Assembly (NCBI GenBank): GCA_045649205.1
Contig: JAZRPJ010000026.1
Location: 1 to 18,707 of the forward strand
DNA length: 18,707 bases
Direction: 5' to 3'
Origin: Flemingiibacterium sp045649205
GTDB lineage: Bacteria; Bacillota; Clostridia; Oscillospirales; CAG-272
The notes under the pieces are model-generated. The model saw only the letters and a list, made by a program, of their open reading frames with translations, searched no databases and was not told where the DNA came from. Below, piece after piece: positions 1 through 6,622 of the stretch (position 1 is its first letter; every line of letters begins with the position of its first letter). Both the position numbers and the translations under genes were made by a program.

Positions 1-38
1 TGAAGCTTGCGAGTATTATCCTGAAAGAAGGTGAATAA
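1..38 (+). CDS. 3' end of an upstream gene (tentative)
   Basis: The window opens inside what may be the C-terminus of a plus-strand protein. Read in frame 3 it gives KLASIILKEGE and a TAA stop at 36-38. A second frame is also open to a TGA at 32-34, so the frame is not certain. The next bases (40-75) form a degenerate hairpin sequence, as expected just after a gene end. No family can be named from 11 residues. Confidence 0.3.
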   Translation, partial: KLASIILKEGE

Positions 39-39
39 A

Positions 40-75
40 AAGGCGCGGCAAAACCGGCTCCTGAGTTTTGGTGAA
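40..75. repeat. 36-nt hairpin sequence, degenerate copy
   Basis: This 36-nt stretch is the same length as 299-334 and matches it at about 28 positions. Both start AAGGCGCGGC and end AGTTTTGGTGAA. The perfect stem of the second copy is only partly kept here. It may be a decayed terminator of the gene ending at 38. Confidence 0.5.
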
Positions 76-122
76 AAACATCTTGCATAAGAGCAATTAT
101 AAAAATTGCACAGATTTTATTA

Positions 123-232
123 GGATCTCCCGGTGGGAGAGCTGTCGCCGCAGGCGACTGAGAGGGAGGCTGATAGCAAAGCCCCCTCCGTCACGGCATT
201 CGCCGTGCCACCTTTCCCGCAGGGAGAGGCTT
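123..232. repeat. Cloverleaf-like structured intergenic repeat, copy 1 (diverged)
   Basis: Imperfect outer arms (about 125-143 and 210-230, both rich in CTCCC/GGGAG) enclose three hairpins. H1 is GTCGCC-gca-GGCGAC (144-158). H2 is GAGGGAGGC with GCCCCCTC (162-170 and 181-188, one bulged A). H3 is CACGGC-attc-GCCGTG (192-207). The same order of parts occurs at 10626-10749 and 10894-11020. This copy is the most diverged and has a shorter H2 arm. There is no convincing ORF: the open frame over it is arginine-rich and has no ribosome site. It looks like a MITE-like or REP-like element, and its mobility is not shown. Confidence 0.75.
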
Positions 233-298
233 TTGGCAAGCTTTATTTTGCCTAAAATAATAAAAGCTATTTGAGAAAATCACTTTTGCGATACGATG

Positions 299-334
299 AA
301 GGCGCGGCTTTTGCCGCGCCTCAGTTTTGGTGAA
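299..334. terminator. Stem-loop, second copy of the 36-nt hairpin sequence
   Basis: A perfect stem GGCGCGG (301-307) pairs with CCGCGCC (314-320) around loop CTTTTG and is followed on the plus strand by TCAGTTTT. It lies just beyond the stop of the minus-strand small ORF (341) and could end that transcript, although the T-run on the minus side is poor. It is homologous to 40-75. Confidence 0.5.
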
Positions 335-340
335 GAGGAT

Positions 341-505
341 TTAGAACTGGTCCTTCTTATTTTCGGACTTGTTCTCACTTCTGTTCTGGCTTCTGTTTTC
401 GGACTTGTTCTCGCTTCTGTTCTGGTTTCTGTTTTCGCTTCTGTTCTGGTTGTTATTCTGATTGTTATTGTTCTGATTCTGGTTGCGATTCTGTTCGTTA
501 TTCAT
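341..505 (-). CDS. Small Asn/Gln-rich low-complexity protein, 54 aa
   Basis: I do not recognise this gene. Reading the minus strand from ATG at 505 to TAA at 341 gives a 54-residue protein, MNNEQNRNQNQ..., ending ENKKDQF. The first 20 residues are nearly all N and Q. The remainder repeats short units such as NRSE, NKSE and NRNQ. GGAG lies 7 nt upstream of the ATG, which supports translation. Upstream is an 8-bp inverted repeat (534-541 with 550-557), and downstream is a GC stem-loop (299-334). There is no signal peptide, no hydrophobic stretch and no cysteine, so it is predicted to be soluble and disordered. The codon pattern comes from near-identical tandem units, so slippage could change its length. 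Family and role are unknown. Low-complexity DNA could also yield such a frame by chance, but the ribosome site and flanking hairpin argue for a real gene. Confidence 0.6.
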   Translation of the reverse strand: MNNEQNRNQNQNNNNQNNNQNRSENRNQNRSENKSENRSQNRSENKSENKKDQF

Positions 506-533
506 TGCGCATCTCCATTATAAATTAATTTGC

Positions 534-557
534 AATTTCCCTTTGTGTCGGGAAATT
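534..557. other. 8-bp inverted repeat between the small ORF and gph
   Basis: AATTTCCC (534-541) and GGGAAATT (550-557) are perfect arms around an 8-nt loop. It follows the gph stop on the minus strand (possible weak terminator without a T-run) and precedes the N/Q-rich ORF (possible operator). The choice is not settled. Confidence 0.4.
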
Positions 558-618
558 TACATATTAAGTATTGGCAATTTAAATCTTTTTATGCGTAATG
601 ATTTTTCCATATTTGCCT

Positions 619-1269
619 TTATTTGCAAATATATTCTGTAAGTTCACAGACAGTGTGAGCGATTGTCTTTCCGCCGCGGGCGATAAGCTCATCTCTGTCA
701 CGGAATCCCCAGTCCACACCGATGTAATCCATACCGGCATTTTTCGCGGTGTCCACATCCACGTCGGAGTCGCCGATATAGGCGCAGTCCTTTGAGGTGA
801 CGCCGAAATGCTCAAGGATAGCATGAACTCCCTCGGGTGCAGGCTTTCTCGGAATTCCTTCTTTTTCGCCGGCTGCATAGTCGATGAGATCGCCGAAATA
901 AAGCTTTATGAGGGTCTGTACCGGCGCATCTGCTTTGTTTGACAGCACTGCGGTTTTGCATCCGTGCTCACGGACAGTACGGAGCATATCGAGGATGCCG
1001 TCATAGGGCTTTGTCTTGTTATTGCAGTTGGTTTTGTAGTGAGCGAGGAAGGTGGCGAGAACGGCATCTGTGTGCTCTTTCGCCATATCCTGCGGCAATG
1101 CGCGTTCTATTAGTTTTCGCACGCCGTTTCCTACAAAACGGCGGATCTCCTCTTTTGTGCGGGTGGGGAAATTATGTGCGGCGAGGGCAAAATTTGTGGA
1201 ATCGGCAAGGTCATCGAGGGTATCGAGAATTGTGCCGTCAAGGTCGAATATGGCGAGTTTATATGACAT
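619..1269 (-). CDS. gph: HAD-family phosphatase, phosphoglycolate phosphatase-like
   Basis: This is a cytosolic HAD-superfamily hydrolase of 216 aa, the usual length for Gph/PgpB-like enzymes that clear phosphoglycolate or similar small phosphoesters. Motif I is FDLDGT with nucleophile Asp9 and Asp11. Motif II ends in Ser110 (AVLSNK). Motif III is Lys142 (RKPAPEG). Motif IV is GDSDVDVDT with Asp167 and Asp171. The helical C1 cap lies between residues 15 and 85. The ATG at 1269 has GGAG 6 nt upstream. It is divergent from the membrane protein at 1364. The catalytic set is complete, so activity is expected. The true substrate cannot be read from sequence, since this family is promiscuous and includes pyrophosphatases such as PpaX. 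Confidence 0.85.
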   Translation of the reverse strand: MSYKLAIFDLDGTILDTLDDLADSTNFALAAHNFPTRTKEEIRRFVGNGVRKLIERALPQDMAKEHTDAVLATFLAHYKTNCNNKTKPYDGILDMLRTVREHGCKTAVLSNKADAPVQTLIKLYFGDLIDYAAGEKEGIPRKPAPEGVHAILEHFGVTSKDCAYIGDSDVDVDTAKNAGMDYIGVDWGFRDRDELIARGGKTIAHTVCELTEYICK

Positions 1270-1306
1270 TTTAATCTCCGTTCTGCCGCCTTGTATGTAA
1301 GCGGAC

Positions 1307-1335
1307 TTGACTTTTTTTATTTTATGTGATATAAT
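1307..1335 (+). promoter_or_regulatory. Sigma-A type promoter for the membrane protein at 1364
   Basis: TTGACT (1307-1312), a 17-nt spacer, then TATAAT (1330-1335). The expected start site is near 1342, leaving a short leader before the GGGGGAA ribosome site. Confidence 0.8.
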
Positions 1336-1363
1336 TCAGTGAGAATCATTTTTGGGGGAAGCC

Positions 1364-1957
1364 ATGATTAAAAATAAGCTTGAAAAATATGTGCGCCCGG
1401 CTGATATGGGCGATAATGCAAATAGCTTTGTCAATTACGATGTGCGCGAAAAGGGAAATAAGAAAACACGGCTTATGAAAATAGCCCTCATCCTCGGGTA
1501 TATACTTTTTGCGGTGCTTTACTGCTGTACGTTTCTCGGCGTATTTTTTAGCCTGAAAATACCCATGCTCATCGCTATTTTGCCGGTACTTATCTGGATC
1601 ATTTCATTCTTCACCTGGCGGTACACGCAGATTGAGTACGAATATATCATTGTTGACGGCGAGATGAGGATGATGAAGATTTACGGCGACAAAAATATGC
1701 GCCTCCTCTGCAAAACAAGAGTCAGCGGTATGACCAAGATCGCGCCGTACAGCGGCGAATACCGAGTTTATGCCGATAAGATTCCCGAGGAAAATCGAGT
1801 ATACGGCGTGTCCTCAATGGACAGTCCCGACATATACTTCGGTATCTTCAACGAGGACGGAAAAGAGTGCGCACTTTTCTTTGAGGCGACCGAAAAGACT
1901 TTAAAGGTAATAAAGCATTACAACTCCGAGGTTGTAATAACAAAAACGAGATATTAA
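1364..1957 (+). CDS. Two-TM membrane protein with soluble C-terminal domain, unknown function
   Basis: I cannot name this 197-aa protein. A charged N-terminal stretch (1-37) is followed by two hydrophobic helices, about 38-62 and 65-86, joined by a very short turn. A 110-residue domain follows, starting TQIEYEYIIVDGEMRMMKIYGDK, which looks beta-rich. The layout of two helices plus an EYEY...GE strand resembles small clostridial DUF proteins with a PH-like cytosolic domain; this is an impression, not a match. The ATG at 1364 is preferred over the in-frame TTG at 1352 because GGGGGAA sits just before it. It has its own canonical promoter (1307-1335) and a likely terminator (1964-1996), so it is probably monocistronic. 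No catalytic residues stand out. Confidence 0.75.
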   Translation: MIKNKLEKYVRPADMGDNANSFVNYDVREKGNKKTRLMKIALILGYILFAVLYCCTFLGVFFSLKIPMLIAILPVLIWIISFFTWRYTQIEYEYIIVDGEMRMMKIYGDKNMRLLCKTRVSGMTKIAPYSGEYRVYADKIPEENRVYGVSSMDSPDIYFGIFNEDGKECALFFEATEKTLKVIKHYNSEVVITKTRY

Positions 1958-1963
1958 GTAATA

Positions 1964-1996
1964 GGGGACGGTGTTATCCACCGCCCTTGATTTTTT
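1964..1996 (+). terminator. Rho-independent terminator of the 1364 gene
   Basis: GGGGACGGTG pairs with CACCGCCC (one bulge), followed by a run of six T (1991-1996). It abuts the stop codon of the minus-strand nagB remnant. Confidence 0.7.
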
Positions 1997-1997
1997 A

Positions 1998-2210
1998 TTA
2001 GCCGTTGTATGCTTCTTCATCGCAGAAGACATATACATCGGGATGAAGATTGAGAAGTGTATCGGGATTAGAGGTAGTAAGAGCGCCATCGAGCATTTCG
2101 CGGAGAACCTTATGCTTACCCCTGCCGCTTACAAGCATGCTGATCTTCTTTGCCGCCGTGATGGGCGCAATACACATGGTGAAATTTTCATTACCATAAT
2201 TGTAATACAT
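1998..2210 (-). pseudogene. nagB: 3' remnant of a nagB-like glucosamine-6-phosphate deaminase gene
   Basis: The 70-codon frame matches the C-terminal quarter of glucosamine-6-phosphate deaminase/isomerase. It has AAKKISMLVSGRGKHKVL, equivalent to the family's AKKIVLLVSGENKA region, and then TLLNLHPDVYVFCDEEA, equivalent to its LQLHPDVTVIVDEAA ending. The family is normally about 240-265 aa, so some 70 percent is missing, including the whole N-terminal catalytic region. The frame is open a little upstream of the ATG, but that part (KALNFFAVMYYNYGN) no longer resembles NagB, and the next gene's stop is at 2270. There is no ribosome site ahead of the ATG. I read it as a truncated, non-functional relic. 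It sits beside a sugar-type solute-binding protein, so an amino-sugar locus may once have stood here. Confidence 0.75.
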
Positions 2211-2269
2211 TACGGCGAAAAAATTAAGAGCCTTTCTGCATAAATTGGGAGAAAATATGACGCTTACAT

Positions 2270-3775
2270 TTATTGCGTGTACACAGTTACACCTTTTTCA
2301 AGCGACGTATTAGCGTAATAGCGGTACTGTTTGTACAGATTTTTCAGAGTTGAACGGGTAGTGATGCCGCCGAGCACAGCCTTATAGGTGGCATTGTCGA
2401 GATTTTTGAAGCCGGAAGCATACATAGAGGCAAAATCGGAGTATGGGTTATCGCAGATCAGCCGCAGCATTTCGATGGAATCACTGTCACGGAGATGATA
2501 GTGGATCCTGTTTTCAATATATGTTTCGAGGGTATAGTCATATGCAGCAACATTGAGCCCTTCCAAAATAAGACCTGAAGCCTCGTAGTTCGGCGTATTT
2601 TTCAGTACGCAGAAAACGGGGGCATCCTTGGGAATGGGAGAAATATACTCCGATCCCATATCATACTTCGGCATGGGAAGCAGTCCCCAATTTACCGGAC
2701 AGTCACTTATCCATGTGGCAAAATCGAGAGTGTTCACACTGAATAAAACTGCACCGTCGATAAAATAAGACTGTGCATTTTCAGCTGACAGCTCTGCAAA
2801 GGTCTTGTCGGTGTAAAACAGCCGGTAAAGAGTATCCACAGCAGAGTTTGCCCTTGTTATCATCGGATTTTCGACCTCATCGCCCTCAAAGAAGGTGAGC
2901 TCCGGTACTTTGCCGAAACTGTTATCGACATAATCTATTCCGAAGGCGGCGATTGCTCTTTCTAAATAGAGATCCTTTCCGAGAGGTGAACTGTGACCGA
3001 AGATGTTGCCGTCGGCTGCCTCTGCGGCGAGATTAATTTCCGCAAACTTGTCAAAGGTCCATTCTCCCTCACGGACAAGGTCATATAAGTTTTCGCTTAT
3101 ACATCTTTCGGCGATATCTTTGTTAAAATATACCGCGCACAGATAATCCGGATTGAAGCTTGCTGCTCCGAATACTCCGTAAATTTCATTACCCACCGTG
3201 GTGGTATTTATCATGCTGCCGTGATAATAATCGGCGGAGTAATCGGTGTGGGGCAGGCTATTCATATTGGCGAGGAGTCCGGCGGCGTAGAATCTACCCA
3301 GCTCGGAGTTCGGGATTGCCAAAAGATCGGCGTAGTACATACCCGATTCCACAGCATTTTTTGCCGCTTCAAAAATTTCTGCCGGAGTCTGCTTTACAGT
3401 GATGATGGAAACATTATATTTTTCCGCAACGGCATCGCGGCTGTCGGCTCTTGACATGATAACCTTGTCATCACTTTCGTCGAAGGGGCAGACTGTGATG
3501 TCATCCGCTGTTGCTATGAAGAATGTTTCACCCTTCATGTCGCGGCTGAAAAGAGCTTCCAGACGGTTTCTTGCCTCATCGGCGGAGCTTATCGGTTCAT
3601 CTCTATCGGGTGACTGCGCAGTATCCGTGCCGGCATTTTGCTCTGTGGATGTGTCGGCATTTTGCGAAGTTTCGTCTTCGCCGGCACCGCTGTCGGAGCA
3701 TGAAATTACCGACAGTAAAACAAGAGCGCAAATGAGGACGGCGGCTGCTTTTTTTGATGCACGTTTTATCTTCAC
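2270..3775 (-). CDS. Extracellular solute-binding lipoprotein (ABC sugar importer type)
   Basis: This is a membrane-anchored family 1-like solute-binding protein of about 501 aa, the usual size for carbohydrate-binding subunits of CUT1 importers. The basic N-terminus MKIKRASKK is followed by a hydrophobic core and lipobox VISC with Cys26, the predicted lipidation site. A Ser/Asp/Glu-rich linker (27-60) leads to the mature domain, with typical features such as YADLLAIPNSELGRFYAAGLL and WGLLPMPKYD. The start is uncertain. The frame opens at a TTG (3796) with no ribosome site, and the GTG at 3775 is preferred because it gives a standard signal peptide; AAAGG lies 13 nt upstream of it, which is long. 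No permease genes are nearby; msmK, 3 kb away, could supply the ATPase. The ligand is unknown. Confidence 0.8.
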   Translation of the reverse strand: MKIKRASKKAAAVLICALVLLSVISCSDSGAGEDETSQNADTSTEQNAGTDTAQSPDRDEPISSADEARNRLEALFSRDMKGETFFIATADDITVCPFDESDDKVIMSRADSRDAVAEKYNVSIITVKQTPAEIFEAAKNAVESGMYYADLLAIPNSELGRFYAAGLLANMNSLPHTDYSADYYHGSMINTTTVGNEIYGVFGAASFNPDYLCAVYFNKDIAERCISENLYDLVREGEWTFDKFAEINLAAEAADGNIFGHSSPLGKDLYLERAIAAFGIDYVDNSFGKVPELTFFEGDEVENPMITRANSAVDTLYRLFYTDKTFAELSAENAQSYFIDGAVLFSVNTLDFATWISDCPVNWGLLPMPKYDMGSEYISPIPKDAPVFCVLKNTPNYEASGLILEGLNVAAYDYTLETYIENRIHYHLRDSDSIEMLRLICDNPYSDFASMYASGFKNLDNATYKAVLGGITTRSTLKNLYKQYRYYANTSLEKGVTVYTQ

Positions 3776-3815
3776 GGATCTTATCACGCCTTTCAAAAAA
3801 ATATTTTCGGAAAAT

Positions 3816-3835
3816 GGGATTTTTAGCGAAATCCC
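3816..3835 (-). terminator. Short hairpin after trmB
   Basis: On the minus strand GGGATTT and AAATCCC form a 7-bp stem followed by ATTTT. It lies between the trmB stop and the solute-binding protein gene, and is a weak terminator at best. Confidence 0.4.
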
Positions 3836-3874
3836 GGAACAAAACAGTGATTTTTACGTCTTTATAAGTAACGG

Positions 3875-4522
3875 CTATTTTCTGTAGGCTTCTACGCGGT
3901 TGATGGAGAAGCCTTTTTCCGAGAAGTTTTTCTCGTATTCGGTCATAATATTCCCCTCTGCCCATTCACTGTTGTGAAGGTCATAAGTAAGATTTTCAAG
4001 CCGGAAGTCCATTGCGGCGAATTCTTCTAAAGAAAAATCGAAAAGGCCACGGTTGTCGGTCTTGAAAAATATGGCGCCGTCGGGCTTAAGTATCCTGAGG
4101 TATTGAGCGAGAAAATTTCTGTGGGTAAGTCTGCGTTTCGCATGACCTGCCTTTGGCCAGGGGTCGGAGAAGTTAAGATAGATCCTATCTACCGAGCCAT
4201 CGCTGAAAATATCCCACAGCTTTGCCACGTCGCCCACAATAAAGCGCACATTGGTAAGCTCGGCTGCCTTGCATTTTTCCATGGCAAGCATGGCGACATC
4301 GGCGATCCTCTCAAGGGCAATGATATTTACATCCGGTTCTTTTGCGGCAAGTCCGCAAACAAATGAACCTTTTCCGCATCCGATTTCAAGATACAGCGGC
4401 TTCTTTACATCATTTTTGAAGATAACGGGCAGATTTTCGTCATTAATTACCGTATTTTCAATGATAATATCGGAACACGCGCTGATTCTTTCCGCTCCGT
4501 GCTTTTTTTTTCGCATTCTCAT
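3875..4522 (-). CDS. trmB: tRNA (guanine-N7-)-methyltransferase
   Basis: TrmB uses S-adenosylmethionine to methylate N7 of G46 in the variable loop of tRNAs. At 215 aa this is a normal bacterial TrmB. The SAM-binding motif LEIGCGKG lies at residues 45-52, the acidic ribose-binding Glu is in LERI (80-83), GDVAKL is near 97-102, and the family signature NFSDPWPK is at 117-124, followed by KRRLTH (129-134) and the C-terminal TEYEKNF. All expected catalytic and tRNA-contacting motifs are present. The ATG at 4522 is preceded by AGGAAG about 11 nt upstream; an ATG two codons inside (4516) is also possible. A promoter with a near-consensus -10 lies at 4553-4581. Confidence 0.95.
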   Translation of the reverse strand: MRMRKKKHGAERISACSDIIIENTVINDENLPVIFKNDVKKPLYLEIGCGKGSFVCGLAAKEPDVNIIALERIADVAMLAMEKCKAAELTNVRFIVGDVAKLWDIFSDGSVDRIYLNFSDPWPKAGHAKRRLTHRNFLAQYLRILKPDGAIFFKTDNRGLFDFSLEEFAAMDFRLENLTYDLHNSEWAEGNIMTEYEKNFSEKGFSINRVEAYRK

Positions 4523-4552
4523 ATTGATTTTTTCTTCCTTTTTTGATACAAT

Positions 4553-4581
4553 ATTATTAGAGAGATATTAAGTCTGTTCAA
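4553..4581 (-). promoter_or_regulatory. Promoter for trmB
   Basis: On the minus strand TTGAAC (4581-4576), a 17-nt spacer and AATAAT (4558-4553), one base from the -10 consensus. Confidence 0.6.
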
Positions 4582-4627
4582 TTACATAACATTATACCAC
4601 AAAACCGTGGCAAATTGAAGATATAAT

Positions 4628-4657
4628 TTGAAAATTTTTATTAAACCCCAATAAATT
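4628..4657 (+). promoter_or_regulatory. Weak promoter candidate for the HAAS-like operon
   Basis: TTGAAA (4628-4633), an 18-nt spacer and TAAATT (4652-4657), just ahead of the CGGAGG ribosome site. The match is modest. Confidence 0.35.
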
Positions 4658-4679
4658 TTAAATCGGAGGTTTTAAGACT

Positions 4680-5816
4680 ATGACAGATAGGCAGCTTTTT
4701 ATGGATAAACTGCGGCTTGCCCTGCATGAACGGGGCGTTTCGGATGAAGACGCCGCATTTTATCTGAACGACAGATTCTATGATATATTGGCGAAGGATT
4801 CGCCGGAGAATACAGAGCTTGACAAAGTGGATCTAATGGCAGATGGAATTGCCGCCCAGATTAAAGACAGAAATAACCCCGATGGAGTGGAAAGGCCGGA
4901 AAGCTCAGAAGATGTGGAGGAGTCCGAAGCAGAAGGTACAGAGTCGGAATTGACGCCAAATGATGCGCCCACCACAGAAAATTCTATCCCACCGGAAATA
5001 TTATTCGAATCCCCGGAGAACAACGAAGAGCGGACGGTGACAATAGACGCGGTAATTGACGAAATTATTGATGAAGCACAAAAAGAGGCTACTGCAAAGA
5101 TCGATATTCTTCCTCACGCGGTCAAAGAAGAGCCGGTTCCTGCCGAGCAGACACAAACTGTAGATACGGTAGTCGGCGAAATCGCTCCGGCAATTCAGCC
5201 GCCGCTCTCCGAATACGACGCAGAGTACAGCGATTATCTGGGCGACGAATCCGAGTACGGACGCGGCGAGCAGAATGGGGTTCCCGATTATGCGGAAGAG
5301 CTGCCGGAAGAATTTGATTTGGACGGCGATTTTCAGGAGATTCTCGCAGATGACGCACCGTCAAGCCGTCTTCCCGATTACGTTGAAGAGCAGCCTATAC
5401 CGAACAGTAAGCTCTTTTGGGTATTGTTCGGCGTAAGCTCTCCTGTTTGGATCGCGCTTTTAATTGTGGGCCTGTCCCTTTTCGTTTCGGCGTGGGCAGC
5501 GCTGGGATTGCTTATCGGAGCCTCAATTGCGGCTATGGTTGCGGTAGTTGCGGCCGGAAGTGCTGCCGCACTTATGGGAATCATATACGGTATCATAGAA
5601 GTGCTTTCGCCGGAAACCTTTTCTATGGGAATATACAATATCGCCCTTGGTATTATTTCAACGGGCGTGACTATGCTTGCCGCCATACTTATTTACAATT
5701 TCGCCCTGCGTCTGCTGCCTTGGGTCATTAAACTCGTAGGAAAGCTTTTCAGGTTTACTCTGAAAAAATTGAAACAGCTCTTTAATCATGCGAGAAGGGA
5801 GTGCGCGAAGCAATGA
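4680..5816 (+). CDS. HAAS/DUF1700-like membrane protein with long acidic linker
   Basis: This 378-aa protein has three parts. Residues 1-65 (MTDRQLFMDKLRLALHERGV..., then FYDILAKD) are helical and resemble the HAAS domain of DUF1700 proteins, which often work with a PadR-type regulator. Residues 66-240 form a low-complexity, strongly acidic stretch rich in E, D, P and S with near-repeats (VPDYAEELPEE and LPDYVEEQPIP). Residues 243-345 hold three to four membrane helices, with a basic C-terminal tail (LFRFTLKKLKQLFNHARR) expected in the cytosol. The ATG has CGGAGG upstream. It overlaps the next gene by ATGA, so the two are translationally coupled. Pairing with a DUF4097-like gene is the usual context for DUF1700. 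The linker is far longer than in ordinary DUF1700 proteins. The function is unknown, likely in envelope sensing. Confidence 0.65.
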   Translation: MTDRQLFMDKLRLALHERGVSDEDAAFYLNDRFYDILAKDSPENTELDKVDLMADGIAAQIKDRNNPDGVERPESSEDVEESEAEGTESELTPNDAPTTENSIPPEILFESPENNEERTVTIDAVIDEIIDEAQKEATAKIDILPHAVKEEPVPAEQTQTVDTVVGEIAPAIQPPLSEYDAEYSDYLGDESEYGRGEQNGVPDYAEELPEEFDLDGDFQEILADDAPSSRLPDYVEEQPIPNSKLFWVLFGVSSPVWIALLIVGLSLFVSAWAALGLLIGASIAAMVAVVAAGSAAALMGIIYGIIEVLSPETFSMGIYNIALGIISTGVTMLAAILIYNFALRLLPWVIKLVGKLFRFTLKKLKQLFNHARRECAKQ

Positions 5817-6394
5817 AACCTACATCAATAATATTTTTAATAGTTTCAGTGGTGTTGATAGCAGCCGGTGTTATCACCGCGGGGCTTGCAAAGGATCTGG
5901 CTGAAACCGAAGGAGTAGCCCTTTCGCAAAAAGCAGATGAAGACATGGTTTTTGTGTACGATTACAGCAAAGACGGAATCAGCACGATCAAGCTTGATTT
6001 AAAAGAGGCGGAAGTAAATATTATCGGCGAGGCAGAAACCTCATACATAGAGCTTATTAATTTTCCCCGCGGGAGCTATGAGTTCTCGTCGTCCCGTCCT
6101 TCGCTCAATATAATAAACAATTGGGACGGATTTTCTCTTTCGGGGGTAGCTTCGTTTGTATCGGATATAAACGGGCTTAGCGGAGTCATTGATTATTTTA
6201 ACGCAGTCGGCTCCCAAAAGATAGTAAATATATATCTTTCACCGGAATCCGAGGTGGACGCGGTTGCCTGCAATCTCGCCAAAGGTGTTGTGTGCATGGA
6301 AAAATGCAATATGTCAAGAGATTACATCATAAACATCGAGGATGGAGAACACTACATTAACGGCGATTTAATAGGTGCAAAAGCTACCGATTAA
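5813..6394 (+). CDS. DUF4097-like membrane-anchored protein
   Basis: This 193-aa protein has one N-terminal membrane helix (about 5-26, IIFLIVSVVLIAAGVITAGL) and an outward-facing beta-rich domain. The domain has short alternating strands (STIKLDLKEAEVNIIGEAE, KIVNIYLSPESEV), as in the putative-adhesin DUF4097 family, whose members are right-handed beta-solenoid-like. The ATG at 5813 is chosen over an upstream in-frame GTG (5801) because GAAGGGAG lies 11 nt before it and because it forms an ATGA overlap with the preceding stop. The domain is shorter than most DUF4097 proteins. With the preceding gene it makes a two-gene operon. Assignment to the family is by pattern and context rather than a clear motif. 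Confidence 0.6.
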   Translation: MKPTSIIFLIVSVVLIAAGVITAGLAKDLAETEGVALSQKADEDMVFVYDYSKDGISTIKLDLKEAEVNIIGEAETSYIELINFPRGSYEFSSSRPSLNIINNWDGFSLSGVASFVSDINGLSGVIDYFNAVGSQKIVNIYLSPESEVDAVACNLAKGVVCMEKCNMSRDYIINIEDGEHYINGDLIGAKATD

Positions 6395-6465
6395 CGGTTG
6401 AATTTTAATTTATTAAAAAATACTTTTAAATAGAGAGCTTCCCCACAGGGAAAATCTGCATTTAA

Positions 6466-6490
6466 TTGTGCATAGGTCACAAATATGTGA
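6466..6490. promoter_or_regulatory. Possible operator: TGTGA/TCACA half-sites upstream of msmK
   Basis: TTGTG (6466-6470) and CACAA (6478-6482) form one inverted repeat. TCACA (6477-6481) and TGTGA (6486-6490) form a second, overlapping one. A further TGTGA lies at 6523-6527. The arrangement recalls Crp/Fnr-family boxes but does not match the standard spacing. It lies about 60-80 bp before the presumed msmK start site. Confidence 0.4.
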
Positions 6491-6537
6491 TAGAAAGTTT
6501 GGGAAAAAAAGCTCTACCATTTTGTGAAAAAATTTGG

Positions 6538-6549
6538 TACAATATTGTA
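6538..6549 (+). promoter_or_regulatory. msmK -10 region inside a perfect 12-bp palindrome
   Basis: TACAATATTGTA is a perfect palindrome whose left half, TACAAT, is the likely -10 box. No good -35 lies 16-18 nt upstream, so activator help or an operator at the palindrome is plausible. The implied leader is about 70 nt. Confidence 0.5.
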
Positions 6550-6622
6550 TGTTGAGATAGTCTGTTTAGACTCGGCGAAAAATCGCCGTTCAATCATAAT
6601 ATTTCAGGAGGAAATTTTAAAA

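Noticed and set aside
68..274. An Arg-rich plus-strand frame across element copy 1
   Set aside because: It reads through hairpin arms and has no ribosome site; composition follows the repeat.
296..523. A plus-strand Val/Leu-rich hydrophobic frame over 296-523
   Set aside because: It is the complement of the N/Q-rich minus-strand ORF. Its start lies on the GC hairpin, with no ribosome site. It only looks like a membrane helix because AAC/CAG repeats read as GTT/CTG.
1971..2243. A plus-strand 90-codon frame over the nagB relic
   Set aside because: The minus-strand reading matches the NagB C-terminus, whereas this frame has no family resemblance and starts inside a terminator.
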